A DNA stretch of 64,000 bases from Microbacterium yannicii (GTDB lineage: Bacteria > Actinomycetota > Actinomycetes > Actinomycetales > Microbacteriaceae): assembly GCF_024055635.1 (NCBI RefSeq), contig NZ_JAMXMB010000027.1:62001-126000 (forward strand). The letters run 5' to 3'. Positions 25,722 to 34,876 of this stretch are shown here, piece after piece; position 1 is the first letter of the stretch; each line of letters starts with the position of its first letter. The position numbers and the translations under genes were made by a program. The notes below the pieces were generated by a model. That model searched no databases and was not told where the DNA came from. It saw only the letters and a program-made list of their open reading frames with translations.

Positions 25722-26444
25722 GTGACCGTCATCCTCGCTGCGATCGCGGCCTTCGTCGCTGCGGTCATCCAGCGCATCACCGGGCTCGGGTTCGTGCTCG
25801 TGCTCGTCGGGCCGATCGTCCTTCTCTACGGACCGGTCGAGGGCGTCACGATCGGCGTGCTCCTCGCGCTCGTCGCCTCCCTCGTCGCGATCCCGCTGGT
25901 GTGGCGCCAGATCGACTGGGCTCGCTCCTGGTGGCTCATCTGGCCCGGGATCGTCGCCGCCCCTTTCGGCGCCCTCCTCGTGCGGCTCCTCCCCGATGCC
26001 GCCCTCCTGCTCCTCATCGCCGGCATGGCGTACCTGGCCCTGATGGCCGGACGCATCTCTGCGCTCTCCACATCGCTGACGGGGCGCATGGGCGCCGTCG
26101 TGTCGGGCTCCGCCGCGGGCTTCATGCACGTGGCGAGCGGCCTGTCGGGCCCGCCGCTCGCCGCATACGCGGTGGGCGACCGCTGGCCGCAGCGCAGCTT
26201 CGCCGCGAGCGCGCAGCTGATCTTCGCGGTCTTCGGCGTCGTTTCGGTGGCCTTGCGAGGACTGCCGGTCACGCCGGCCGAAGACGTCGGCACCCTCGTC
26301 ATCGCGACGGTCGCCGGCATCGCGATCGGCACGATCCTCTCCCGCAACGTGTCGCCGCGCATCGCCCGGGCAGCCATGCTCGCGCTCGCGTGGGCGGGCG
26401 CGACGGTGGTGCTGGTCCGCGGCATCCTGGCACTGTTCATGTGA
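25722..26444 (+). CDS. TauE/SafE (sulfite exporter) family membrane protein
   Basis: The 240-residue protein is almost wholly hydrophobic with about eight membrane helices in two repeats. The start TVILAAIAAFVAAVIQRITGLGF carries the family G-x-G/F pattern, repeated in GSAAGFMHVASGLSGPPLAAYA. Family members export sulfite, sulfoacetate or other small organosulfur anions; the substrate here is unknown and no sulfur gene is adjacent. A monocistronic unit with a GTG start and a -10 eight bases upstream. Confidence 0.82.
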   Translation: MTVILAAIAAFVAAVIQRITGLGFVLVLVGPIVLLYGPVEGVTIGVLLALVASLVAIPLVWRQIDWARSWWLIWPGIVAAPFGALLVRLLPDAALLLLIAGMAYLALMAGRISALSTSLTGRMGAVVSGSAAGFMHVASGLSGPPLAAYAVGDRWPQRSFAASAQLIFAVFGVVSVALRGLPVTPAEDVGTLVIATVAGIAIGTILSRNVSPRIARAAMLALAWAGATVVLVRGILALFM

Positions 26445-26592
26445 CGGCTGCCGACGTCCGACGGGCGCGGCATCCCGTCGCGGGTGCCGGATCACGCGCG
26501 GATTTCGGTTAATGCTGCTTCACGCCTAGTGTTCTGTCGGCGGAATCGTCACGCCGGCACGAGGACGTGCGCACCGACGAACGTGAGGATCA

Positions 26593-28272
26593 ATGAGCGA
26601 CCATCGTTACGCCATCATCGGCGCCGGCCCCTCGGGCCTGTCGGCGGCCCGTGCCCTGCAGAAGGCCGGGATCGACTTCGACGGCTTCGAGGCATCGCGC
26701 GGCGTCGGCGGCCTCTGGGACATCGAGAACCCGCGCTCGACCATGTACGAGTCGGCGCACCTCATCTCCTCGCGCACCACGACCGAGTTCGCCGAGTTCC
26801 CGATGCGGACGACCGCCGACTATCCGAGCCACCGCGAACTCGTCTCGTACTTCCGCGAGTTCGCCGACCACTTCGGCATCACGGAGCGGTTCCGCTTCGA
26901 CACGAAGGTCACCTCGCTCGCGCGCACCGACGACGGCGGCTGGATGCTGCAGGCCGAGGGCCCTTCGACAGGCTCAGGGACCGGGGGCGGCTCAGGGACC
27001 GGCGGCGGCTCAGGGACCGGGGGCGGCTCAGGGACCGGCGGCGGCTCAGGGACCGGCGGCGGCTCAGGTACCGGCGGCGGCTCAGGCGACGGCGGCGGCT
27101 CAGGCGACGGCGGCGGCTCAGGCGACGGCGGCGGCTCAGGGACCGGCGGCGGCTCAGGGACCGGGGGCGGCTCAGGGACCGGGGGCGGCTCAGGGACCGG
27201 CGGCGGCTCGGACACCGGCTCCGCAGGCGAGCCGACGCAGCGGCGCTACGACGGCGTGATCCTCGCGAACGGCACGCTCGCCGAGCCGAACGTCCCGGCG
27301 TTCCCCGGCGCGTTCACCGGCGAGCTCCTGCACACGAGCGCCTACAAGTCGGCGACGCAGCTGACCGGCAAGCGTGTGCTCATCATCGGCGCCGGCAACT
27401 CCGGCTGCGACATCGCCGTCGATGCCGTGCACCACGCGGCATCCGTCGACATGAGCGTGCGGCGCGGCTATTACTTCGTGCCGCGCTATCTGTTCGGCAA
27501 GCCGTCCGACACGCTCAACCAGGGACGGCCGCTTCCCGCGCGTCTGAAGCAGTTCGTCGACACCAGGGTGCTGCGGGCATTCACGGGCGACCCGGTGCGG
27601 TTCGGGTTTCCGAAGCCGGACTACAAGATCTACGAGTCGCATCCCATCGTCAACACACTCATCCTCAATCACCTCGGCCAGGGCGACCTGCGCATCGTGC
27701 CCGACATCGACCGGTTCGACGGCCGCACCGTGCACTTCCGCGACGGCTCATCGGGCGAGTACGACACCGTCCTCCTCGCGACCGGCTACAAGCTCGACTA
27801 CCCGTTCGTCGACCGCAGCGAGCTCGCCTGGAGCGGCATGGCGCCGCGCCTCTTCCTCAACGCGTTCACCCCGTCGTTCAACGGGCTGTACGTGATGGGC
27901 ATGATCGAGGCATCCGGAATCGGCTGGCAGGGCCGGTACGAGCAGGCCGAACTCATCGCCGCCTACCTCGCGGCGCTCGAGCGCCACCCCGACCGCGCCG
28001 CGGCCTTCCGCCGGCGCGTCGCGAGCGAGGCCTGGCCCGACCTCACCGGCGGCTACCACTACCTCGGCCTGGAACGCATGTCGTACTACGTGAACAAGGA
28101 CGCCTATCGCGGTGCGGTGCGAGCCGCCACCCGCCTGCTGCGGACGGATGCTGCGGCGCCGACGCCGAGCGGACCCTTCGACAGGCTCAGGGACCGGAGC
28201 AAGGACAAGCTCAGGGACCGCAGAACGTCGGCATCCATGCGCACGCCGGCTGCGAAGAAGGCGACGGCATGA
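26593..28272 (+). CDS. Flavin-containing monooxygenase-like FAD/NADPH oxidoreductase with an internal (GSGTGG)n array
   Basis: The 559-residue protein has the FAD motif GAGPSGLSAARAL at residues 10-22, a FMO-type FPGAFTGELLHTSAYKS segment, the NADPH motif IIGAGNSGCDIAVDA near 265 and the VLLATGYKLDYPF motif near 395. Such enzymes oxygenate soft nucleophiles or ketones with NADPH and O2. Residues 124-212, between WMLQAEG and RRYDGVILANG, are a Gly/Ser/Thr linker encoded by 13 tandem 18-bp units. The frame is intact on both sides. A second copy of the seeding repeat sits in the C-terminal tail (28174-28220). GTGAGG precedes the ATG, and TAGTGT at 26527-26532 may be its -10. The next gene starts inside its stop codon (ATGA). 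Confidence 0.83.
   Translation: MSDHRYAIIGAGPSGLSAARALQKAGIDFDGFEASRGVGGLWDIENPRSTMYESAHLISSRTTTEFAEFPMRTTADYPSHRELVSYFREFADHFGITERFRFDTKVTSLARTDDGGWMLQAEGPSTGSGTGGGSGTGGGSGTGGGSGTGGGSGTGGGSGTGGGSGDGGGSGDGGGSGDGGGSGTGGGSGTGGGSGTGGGSGTGGGSDTGSAGEPTQRRYDGVILANGTLAEPNVPAFPGAFTGELLHTSAYKSATQLTGKRVLIIGAGNSGCDIAVDAVHHAASVDMSVRRGYYFVPRYLFGKPSDTLNQGRPLPARLKQFVDTRVLRAFTGDPVRFGFPKPDYKIYESHPIVNTLILNHLGQGDLRIVPDIDRFDGRTVHFRDGSSGEYDTVLLATGYKLDYPFVDRSELAWSGMAPRLFLNAFTPSFNGLYVMGMIEASGIGWQGRYEQAELIAAYLAALERHPDRAAAFRRRVASEAWPDLTGGYHYLGLERMSYYVNKDAYRGAVRAATRLLRTDAAAPTPSGPFDRLRDRSKDKLRDRRTSASMRTPAAKKATA
26961..26982 (+). repeat. 22-nt interspersed repeat, copy 1 (frame 1, within the monooxygenase)
   Basis: The repeat contains CTTCGACAGGCTCAGGGACC. 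Here it is read as P-S-T-G-S-G-T. Its GGCTCAGGGACC half is the first unit of the adjoining 18-bp tandem array. Confidence 0.9.
26971..27204 (+). repeat. Minisatellite: 13 tandem 18-bp units inside a coding sequence
   Basis: The unit ggctcagggaccggcggc recurs exactly every 18 bp: six units encode GSGTGG, three encode GSGDGG and four GSGTGG, followed by one degenerate unit (27205-27222). Variation is confined to a G/C change at position 15, one t in unit 6 and the cgac variant in units 7-9. Confidence 0.95.
28174..28220 (+). repeat. 22-nt interspersed repeat, copy 2 (frame 2) plus a half copy
   Basis: An exact copy at 28174-28195 is read as P-F-D-R-L-R-D and is followed by a shortened copy (GACAAGCTCAGGGACCG, 28204-28220). 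Both encode the charged C-terminal tail of the monooxygenase. Confidence 0.9.
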
Positions 28273-29315
28273 ACCCGGACGACGTCCTCCTCAACTTCAA
28301 CCCGGGCACTCTCGTCGTGCTCAACGTGGTGCTGGGGCTCATCATGTTCGGCATCGCCCTCGACACGACGGTCGACGACTTCAAGGTGGTCGCCCGCAAG
28401 CCGAAGCCGTTCGTCATCGCGATCCTCGCGCAACTGGTCGTGCTGCCGGCCGTGACCTTCGGGCTCACTCTGATCCTGCCCGTGACGCCGTCGATGGCTC
28501 TCGGCATGATCCTCGTGGCGTGCTGCCCGCCCGGCAACATCTCGCAGGTGCTCACGCACCGCTCCGGCGGCAACGTCGCGCTGTCGGTGTCGATGACGGC
28601 GGTGTCGAACCTGATCTACATCCTCTTTCTGCCGCTCTCGGTCGCGTTCTGGGGTTCGCTGCACCCGACCGCGCGCGATCTGCTGGTGGCCGTCGAGCTC
28701 AACCCGTGGTCGATGCTGGGCGACATCCTGCTCATCATCGGCGTGCCCTTCGCCCTGGGCCTGTTCATCCGCAACCGGTTCCCCGTCTTCGCCGGCAGGG
28801 TGCAGCCGTGGGTGAAGTGGTTCTCGCTGATCGCGCTCGTCGGCTTCATCGTGGCGGCGCTCGCGGGCAACTGGTCCTACTTCGTGGCGTTCCTCGGCAT
28901 CATCATCCTCGTCGTCACCATCCACGACGCCGTCGCGCTGGGCATCGGATACACGACCGCCGTCGTCGGCGGCCTCGGCACGCGGGAGCGCAAGGCGATG
29001 ACGTTCGAGGTCGGCATCCGGAACGCCGGTCTCGGGCTCGGGCTCGTCTTCGCGTTCTTCGGCGGACTCGGCGGCATGGCCATCGTGGCCGGCTGGTGGG
29101 GCATCTGGGACATCATCGCGGGTCTCGCCGTCGCGGCCCTCTGGGCGCGCCACACCAAGCGGCGCACCGGGTCGGCGAAGGGCGACGCGTCGCGTCACGC
29201 ACTGCGGGTCGCGGATGCCGGGGCCACCGACGCTGGAGCCGCCGGCGCCGCGGAGTCCGGCGCCTCGGATCCCGGCTCGTCGGCCTCCGGTTCCTCGGCA
29301 GGAGCCGCGGAGTGA
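28269..29315 (+). CDS. Bile acid:sodium symporter (BASS/ArsB-like) family permease
   Basis: The 348-residue protein starts MNPDDVLLNFNPGTLVVLNVVLGLIMFGIALD and contains LVACCPPGNISQVLTHRSGGNVALSVSMTAVSN, the crossover motif of the bile acid symporter family, within about ten membrane helices. The last 60 residues are a disordered Ala/Ser/Gly tail after an RHTKRR basic cluster. Bacterial relatives carry organic anions such as pantoate, pyruvate or steroid acids. It is coupled to the monooxygenase upstream and the epimerase downstream by four-base overlaps, so it may move their substrate or product. Confidence 0.85.
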   Translation: MNPDDVLLNFNPGTLVVLNVVLGLIMFGIALDTTVDDFKVVARKPKPFVIAILAQLVVLPAVTFGLTLILPVTPSMALGMILVACCPPGNISQVLTHRSGGNVALSVSMTAVSNLIYILFLPLSVAFWGSLHPTARDLLVAVELNPWSMLGDILLIIGVPFALGLFIRNRFPVFAGRVQPWVKWFSLIALVGFIVAALAGNWSYFVAFLGIIILVVTIHDAVALGIGYTTAVVGGLGTRERKAMTFEVGIRNAGLGLGLVFAFFGGLGGMAIVAGWWGIWDIIAGLAVAALWARHTKRRTGSAKGDASRHALRVADAGATDAGAAGAAESGASDPGSSASGSSAGAAE

Positions 29316-30376
29316 GCCGCGCAGGCCACACCGCCGCGGCCCGTGCCGCTGCGGCGCGCAGCAGCCTCTCGACGCAGCCGACCACCCTGACCGATCCCGC
29401 CGCACTCGGTGTCCGCCGCGAGCGGGTCAGGGTGCTGGTCACCGGAGGCGCCGGCTTCCTCGGGTCGCACGTGGCCGCAGCGCTCGTCGCGCACCCGGAC
29501 GTGGAACTGGTGGTGGCCGGCGATGTGCGGCGGCCGCAGCATCCCATCGACGGCGTCGTCTACGACGACTGCGATGTGACGAGCGCCGGTGGACTGGTGC
29601 CGCTGCTGGAGCGCCACCGCATCGACGTGGTCGTGCACCTCGCGGCGATCGTGAACCCCGGCCGCGATCACGACCTCGAGTACCGGGTCGACGTCGACGG
29701 CTCGCGCCACGTGCTCGAGGCGTGCGTCGAGGCCGGAGTGCGGCGCGTCGTGGTGTCGTCGTCGGGCGCGGCCTACGGCTATCACGCCGACAGCCCGGAG
29801 TGGTTGCGCGAATCCGACCCGGTGCGCGGCAACGACGAGTTCGCGTACTCCAAGCACAAGCGCCTCGTCGAGCAACTGCTCGCCGGCTACCGCACCGCAC
29901 ACCCCGAGCTCGAGCAGGTGGTGTTCCGCATCGGTACCATCCTCGGGCCGACCGTGCAGAACCAGATCACCGCGCTCTGGGACGGCCCGGCGCTGCTCAA
30001 GGTGCGCGGGTCCGAGTCCCCGTTCGTGTTCGTGTGGGTCGACGACGTGGCAGCCGCGATGGCGCGCGCCGCGACGTCCGGCCCGCCCGGTGTCTACAAC
30101 GTGGCCGGCGACGGCCGGGTGACCGTGCCCGAGATCGCGCGACGTCTCGGCAAGCCGGTCGTGACGGTGCCGCCGGGCCTGCTCGGAATCGGACTGCGCG
30201 TGGGACGGATGCTGCGCCTCACCGTCCACGGTCCCGAACAGGTCGGGTTCCTGCGCTACCGACCCGTGCTGGCGAACGACGCCCTCAAGCGGGACTTCGG
30301 CTACACGCCTTCCAAGACCTCATCCGAGGCCTTCGAGGCCTACCTCTCCACCCACCCCGGCGTCGCCCGCCGCTGA
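29312..30376 (+). CDS. NAD-dependent epimerase/dehydratase (extended SDR)
   Basis: The GTG-started 354-residue protein has about 38 poorly conserved residues, then the dinucleotide motif VTGGAGFLGSHV, the VVHLAAIVNPG segment, active-site VSSSGAAYGY and YSKHK (Tyr/Lys pair), and a C-terminal substrate domain. The family acts on nucleotide sugars, steroids or lactones. Here the operon partners (monooxygenase and anion permease) suggest a small lipophilic or steroid-like substrate rather than a sugar nucleotide, but this is inference. The first 38 residues may be non-essential or the true start may lie further in. Confidence 0.82.
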   Translation: MSRAGHTAAARAAAARSSLSTQPTTLTDPAALGVRRERVRVLVTGGAGFLGSHVAAALVAHPDVELVVAGDVRRPQHPIDGVVYDDCDVTSAGGLVPLLERHRIDVVVHLAAIVNPGRDHDLEYRVDVDGSRHVLEACVEAGVRRVVVSSSGAAYGYHADSPEWLRESDPVRGNDEFAYSKHKRLVEQLLAGYRTAHPELEQVVFRIGTILGPTVQNQITALWDGPALLKVRGSESPFVFVWVDDVAAAMARAATSGPPGVYNVAGDGRVTVPEIARRLGKPVVTVPPGLLGIGLRVGRMLRLTVHGPEQVGFLRYRPVLANDALKRDFGYTPSKTSSEAFEAYLSTHPGVARR

Positions 30377-30779
30377 CCCGCTACCGTCTCTGCGTCGCCC
30401 CGGCTGCAGGACGGTGCGCACCGCCGCGGTCCGGCAACAACTCCGCAAGATCTACCCGAGGGCTGGCCTCACCGCCGCGGTCGGCCATGAAGTTGTCTCC
30501 ATTGAGGACTTGATGACGCGCAACCCGGCGCCGGTCGGGCCGTGATTGCTCACGGCGTTGGTTGGTGAGTCGAGGAGCCCGGGCCTCACGCCGGCAGCAC
30601 CAACTCCTCAGGACCGGGCGACGTTCAGCGGCAGTCCCCCAGCGACATTGCGAACGGTTATCGATCCTGAGGACTTGTGGCTCCTCCACAGCAGAGGAAG
30701 CGGTGACGAATCCCCCACTTCCGCACAGAGGCGCCAAGAGGGCGGCCGGCCGGCAACGCCGGACGACAGGGTGAAGCGC
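30377..30779. other. 403-bp non-coding stretch with two inverted-repeat units (B1, B2)
   Basis: B1 runs from about 30433 (GGCAACAACTCCGCAA) to 30515 (TTGAGGACTTGATG). B2 runs from about 30594 (CACCAACTCCTCAGGACC) to 30681 (GATCCTGAGGACTTGTGG). Each has arms built on CAACTCCTCAG and its complement about 50 bp apart. CACCGCCGCGGTC also occurs twice (30419 and 30470). No convincing gene lies here; the open frame across it lacks conserved features until 30780. Confidence 0.65.
30767..30772 (+). promoter_or_regulatory. Candidate leaderless -10 box (CAGGGT)
   Basis: CAGGGT is seven bases ahead of the ATG at 30780. Confidence 0.35.
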
Positions 30780-31661
30780 ATGTTCGAACTCGCAGAGCGC
30801 TCGCTCACCAGCGGCATATCGCCGACATTCCTCAGCCGCGACGAGCTCCTGCGAATGGGCCTGACGCGGACTCGCCTCGCCCGTGCACTGGCCGACGGAC
30901 GGATCGTTCGAGCACGCAAGGGACGATACATCCGCAGCGATCTGCATCCTGATCTCCTTACGGTGGCCAAGCTGGGCGGGCGGCTCGACTGTGTATCGCT
31001 GCTGCGCCATCTCGGTGTCTTCGTCCTCGCTGCCCCGGCACTTCATCTGCAGGTGGATGTCGGCGCGAGCCGGCTGCCTCTCCGCCCACCGGGGGTGACG
31101 TGTCACTGGCGGGACTCCGAGGCACCGCGCGAAGCACTGGTGTCGGACCTGGTGGAAGCACTCGCACAGTCCGTGCGATGTCAGGGGCCACGCGAGGCCA
31201 TCGCCTCGCTCGACAGTGCATGGCACGCCCGGCTGATCGACGACGCTACGCTGGCGCTCGTCTTCGGGAGGCTTCCACGCAGGTACCAGGCGCTGAGAAG
31301 ACTGCTCGATCCTCGAAGCGAGTCGGGTTCCGAAAGCCTCATGCGACTGATCCTGCGCACCCTCGACTGCCAGGTCGAGCTGCAGGTCCGGATCAGCGGT
31401 GTCGGCAGGGTGGACTTCGTCGTCGACGGCTGGCTCATCGTCGAATGCGACAGCGAAGAGCACCACTCGGGCTGGGCGGCGCAGAAGCACGACCGGCGGA
31501 GGGACCTCGCGGCGGCAAGGGTCGGCTACACGACGGTCCGCATCATCGCTGAGGACATCTTCCACCACCGCGACGAGGTGCGTGCGGCGCTCCAGGACGT
31601 ACTCCGACACGGGCCGCGCCGCCGCACAGAGCGCAGCAACTCCTCAAACAAGGTGAGATGA
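30780..31661 (+). CDS. AbiEi-like winged-helix protein with DUF559/Vsr-like nuclease domain (repeat-bracketed, module B)
   Basis: Starting at ATG 30780 the protein has 293 residues. The N-terminal winged helix reads FLSRDELLRMGLTRTRLARALADGRIVRARKGRYIRS, like the module A gene at 15.6 kb. The C-terminal domain carries the DUF559/Vsr pattern VDFVVDGWLIVECDSEEHHSGW...DRRRDLAAARVGYTTVRIIAEDIF, with Asp, Glu and Asp/His in metal-binding spacing, so nuclease activity is plausible. The frame is open upstream to 30546 but that part is repeat-derived and non-conserved. Inverted repeats B1 and B2 lie upstream, and B3 begins inside its last codons. No toxin partner is adjacent. Biological role unknown. 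Confidence 0.7.
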   Translation: MFELAERSLTSGISPTFLSRDELLRMGLTRTRLARALADGRIVRARKGRYIRSDLHPDLLTVAKLGGRLDCVSLLRHLGVFVLAAPALHLQVDVGASRLPLRPPGVTCHWRDSEAPREALVSDLVEALAQSVRCQGPREAIASLDSAWHARLIDDATLALVFGRLPRRYQALRRLLDPRSESGSESLMRLILRTLDCQVELQVRISGVGRVDFVVDGWLIVECDSEEHHSGWAAQKHDRRRDLAAARVGYTTVRIIAEDIFHHRDEVRAALQDVLRHGPRRRTERSNSSNKVR

Positions 31662-31718
31662 GCTCGTTGTGGGCCCGAGGGTGCGCTCGCCGCACCAGAA
31701 CTGAGGAGTTGTTGCGGC
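31631..31718. repeat. Inverted-repeat unit B3
   Basis: GCGCAGCAACTCCTCA (31631-31646, inside the 3' end of the coding sequence) and CTGAGGAGTTGTTGCGGC (31701-31718) are complementary arms separated by 54 bp. The arms match those of units B1 and B2 on the other side of the gene. Confidence 0.75.
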
Positions 31719-31731
31719 CGTGCCGTGGAGC

Positions 31732-31759
31732 AGCGGATGCCGCGGCCGCGGCATCCGCT
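31732..31759. terminator. Perfect 28-bp palindrome between convergent genes
   Basis: AGCGGATGCCGCGG is followed directly by its reverse complement. It lies between the module B gene and add and probably ends transcription in both directions. Confidence 0.6.
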
Positions 31760-31775
31760 CTCCAGAGGCCGTGGG

Positions 31776-32891
31776 CTACGCGTCGAAGCCGTCGGCGATG
31801 AGATCGATGAGCTCCTCGCGCTCCTCGACGGGGAGGAACGCGCCAGCGGCGGCGTTAAGCTGGAACGCCTCCAGGTCGTCGAGGCCGTACTCGAACGTCT
31901 CGGCGAGAAGCGCGAGCTCGCGCGTCAGCGACGTGCGGCTCATGGTGCGGTTGTCGACGTTCACGGTAACCGCGAAGCCCAGCTGGTACAGCAGGTCGAA
32001 CGGGTGGTCCTCGATCGTGGTGCCCCAGCGCTCGATCGCACCGGTCTGCAGGTTCGACGACGGCGACAGCTCGAGCGGGATCTCGCGGTCGCGCACCCAG
32101 CGGGCGAGGTCGCCGAACTGCACGAGCACCTCTTCGCCGGCGCGCGAGACGACCTCGAGGTCTTCGGCGATGCGCACGCCGTGCCCGAGCCGCAGCGCAC
32201 GGCCATCGATGAGAGCCGATCGGATGGACTCGAGGCCGGCGGCCTCTCCGGCGTGGACGGTCGCGGGGAAGAACTCCGACGCGAGGTAGTCGAAGGCGTC
32301 GCGGTGGTTCGAGGCGGGGAAGCCGTCCTCGGGGCCGGCGATGTCGAACCCGACCGCACCCCGATTGCGCCACTCGACGGCGAGACGCGCGATCTCGAGC
32401 GACCGGTCGGTGTGACGCATCGCGGTGATGAGCTGGCCGACGCGGATGTCGCGGCCACCGCGCTCGGCGGCATCCTCGCCCTCCTCGATACCCTCCTGCA
32501 CGGCGGCGACGACCTCGTCGAGCGACAGCCCGCGCGTCAGGTGCTGCTCGGGCGCCCACCGCACCTCGCCGTAGATCACGCCGTCGGCGGCGAGGTCCTC
32601 GACGAACTCCCGCGCGACGCGCGTGAGGCCCTCGCGGGTCTGCATCACGCCGATCGTGAGGTCGAACGTCTTCAGGTACTCGACGAGGGAGCCCGAGTCG
32701 CTCTTCTCGGCGAACCAGTCCGCGAGGTCGTCGGGGTCGGACTCCGGAAGCTCCAGCCCGATCGCGTCGGCGAGTTCGACGATCGTCGCCGGCCGCACGC
32801 CGCCGTCGAGGTGATCGTGCAGCGACACCTTGGGGAGGCTCCGGAGGGACAGACCGTCGAGAATGGCGTCGCCGTGCTGGTCGATGGGCAT
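31776..32891 (-). CDS. add: Adenosine deaminase
   Basis: The 371-residue protein shows the zinc-site motif VSLHDHLDGG near residue 25, the TVHAGEA motif near 215, the RLGHGV motif near 235 and SPSSN...VNVDNRTMS with the catalytic Asp pair. It deaminates adenosine and deoxyadenosine to (deoxy)inosine. CGAGGAG precedes the ATG. It is the last gene of the minus-strand nucleoside salvage set that also contains deoA and cdd, with a 93-bp gap after deoA. Confidence 0.94.
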   Translation of the reverse strand: MPIDQHGDAILDGLSLRSLPKVSLHDHLDGGVRPATIVELADAIGLELPESDPDDLADWFAEKSDSGSLVEYLKTFDLTIGVMQTREGLTRVAREFVEDLAADGVIYGEVRWAPEQHLTRGLSLDEVVAAVQEGIEEGEDAAERGGRDIRVGQLITAMRHTDRSLEIARLAVEWRNRGAVGFDIAGPEDGFPASNHRDAFDYLASEFFPATVHAGEAAGLESIRSALIDGRALRLGHGVRIAEDLEVVSRAGEEVLVQFGDLARWVRDREIPLELSPSSNLQTGAIERWGTTIEDHPFDLLYQLGFAVTVNVDNRTMSRTSLTRELALLAETFEYGLDDLEAFQLNAAAGAFLPVEEREELIDLIADGFDA

Positions 32892-32984
32892 GGATTTCTC
32901 CTCGGTTGCGATCGCGAGTGGGGGTGATGGACGGATGCCGCGACCCGGCGCCGCACCGGAGCCCCGGCGCGGGACTGACCCAGC

Positions 32985-34306
<1,322 letters not shown>

Positions 34307-34310
<4 letters not shown>

Positions 34311-34708
34311 CGTGCCGCCTCCTCGAGGTCGCGGGGTCCGAACGCGTCGGGCAGCACCTCGTCGATGGTCCGGATGCCCGACACGGTCTCGAGCAGCATG
34401 CCCGGGATCGCGAACTCGTAGAGCAGCTGCCGGCATCGACCGCACGGCATGATCGTGTCGCCATGGCCGTTGACGCAGACGAAGGCCACGAGACCGCCGC
34501 CGCCGGACATCTGCAGCTCACTGACGAGACCGCACTCGGCGCAGAGGCCCACGCCGTACGACGCGTTCTCGACGTTGCACCCGGTGACGATGCGCCCGTC
34601 GGTCACGAGGGCGGCCGCGCCCACCTTGTAGCGGGAGTACGGCGCGTACGCACGCTCCATGGCGTCGGTCGCGGCGGCGCGCAGCTCGTCCCAGTCGATA
34701 TCGGTCAC
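34307..34708 (-). CDS. cdd: Cytidine deaminase
   Basis: The 133-residue protein is a homotetrameric-type cytidine deaminase: YAPYSRYKVGAAALV, the catalytic TGCNVENASYGVGLCAE (zinc Cys and catalytic Glu) and the second zinc motif MPCGRCRQ. It converts cytidine and deoxycytidine to uridine and deoxyuridine, the substrates of the next gene product. The GTG start has GGAG ten bases upstream. It follows the nucleoside permease genes by 168 bp, a stretch holding an imperfect GGATGCC/GGCATCC hairpin. Confidence 0.94.
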
Positions 34709-34876
34709 TTCAGGACTCCGTTCAGGGTGAGGAAAAGCGTCACAGGGGTCCCCTGACGTTCGGCCGAGCCCGGCGGAGCATCCGACCGACCGCTCCGGTA
34801 TCCGGAGGGTCGGCGGCGGCGGATCCGGATGCCTCGGCTCGGCATCCGCCGCTCGTCACGGTATCGGCGGGCACGG

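Noticed and set aside
26971..27222. Possible CRISPR array
   Set aside because: The 18-bp units follow each other without spacers, encode protein in frame and no cas gene is near; it is a minisatellite.
28269..29315. Arsenite exporter or arsenic operon
   Set aside because: The permease is of the bile-acid symporter superfamily that also contains Acr3, but no arsR, arsC or Acr3-specific cysteine pattern is adjacent.
34709..34876. Small gene between the nucleoside permease and cdd
   Set aside because: No frame has a credible start with a ribosome site or -10. The stretch holds only an imperfect GGATGCC/GGCATCC hairpin.
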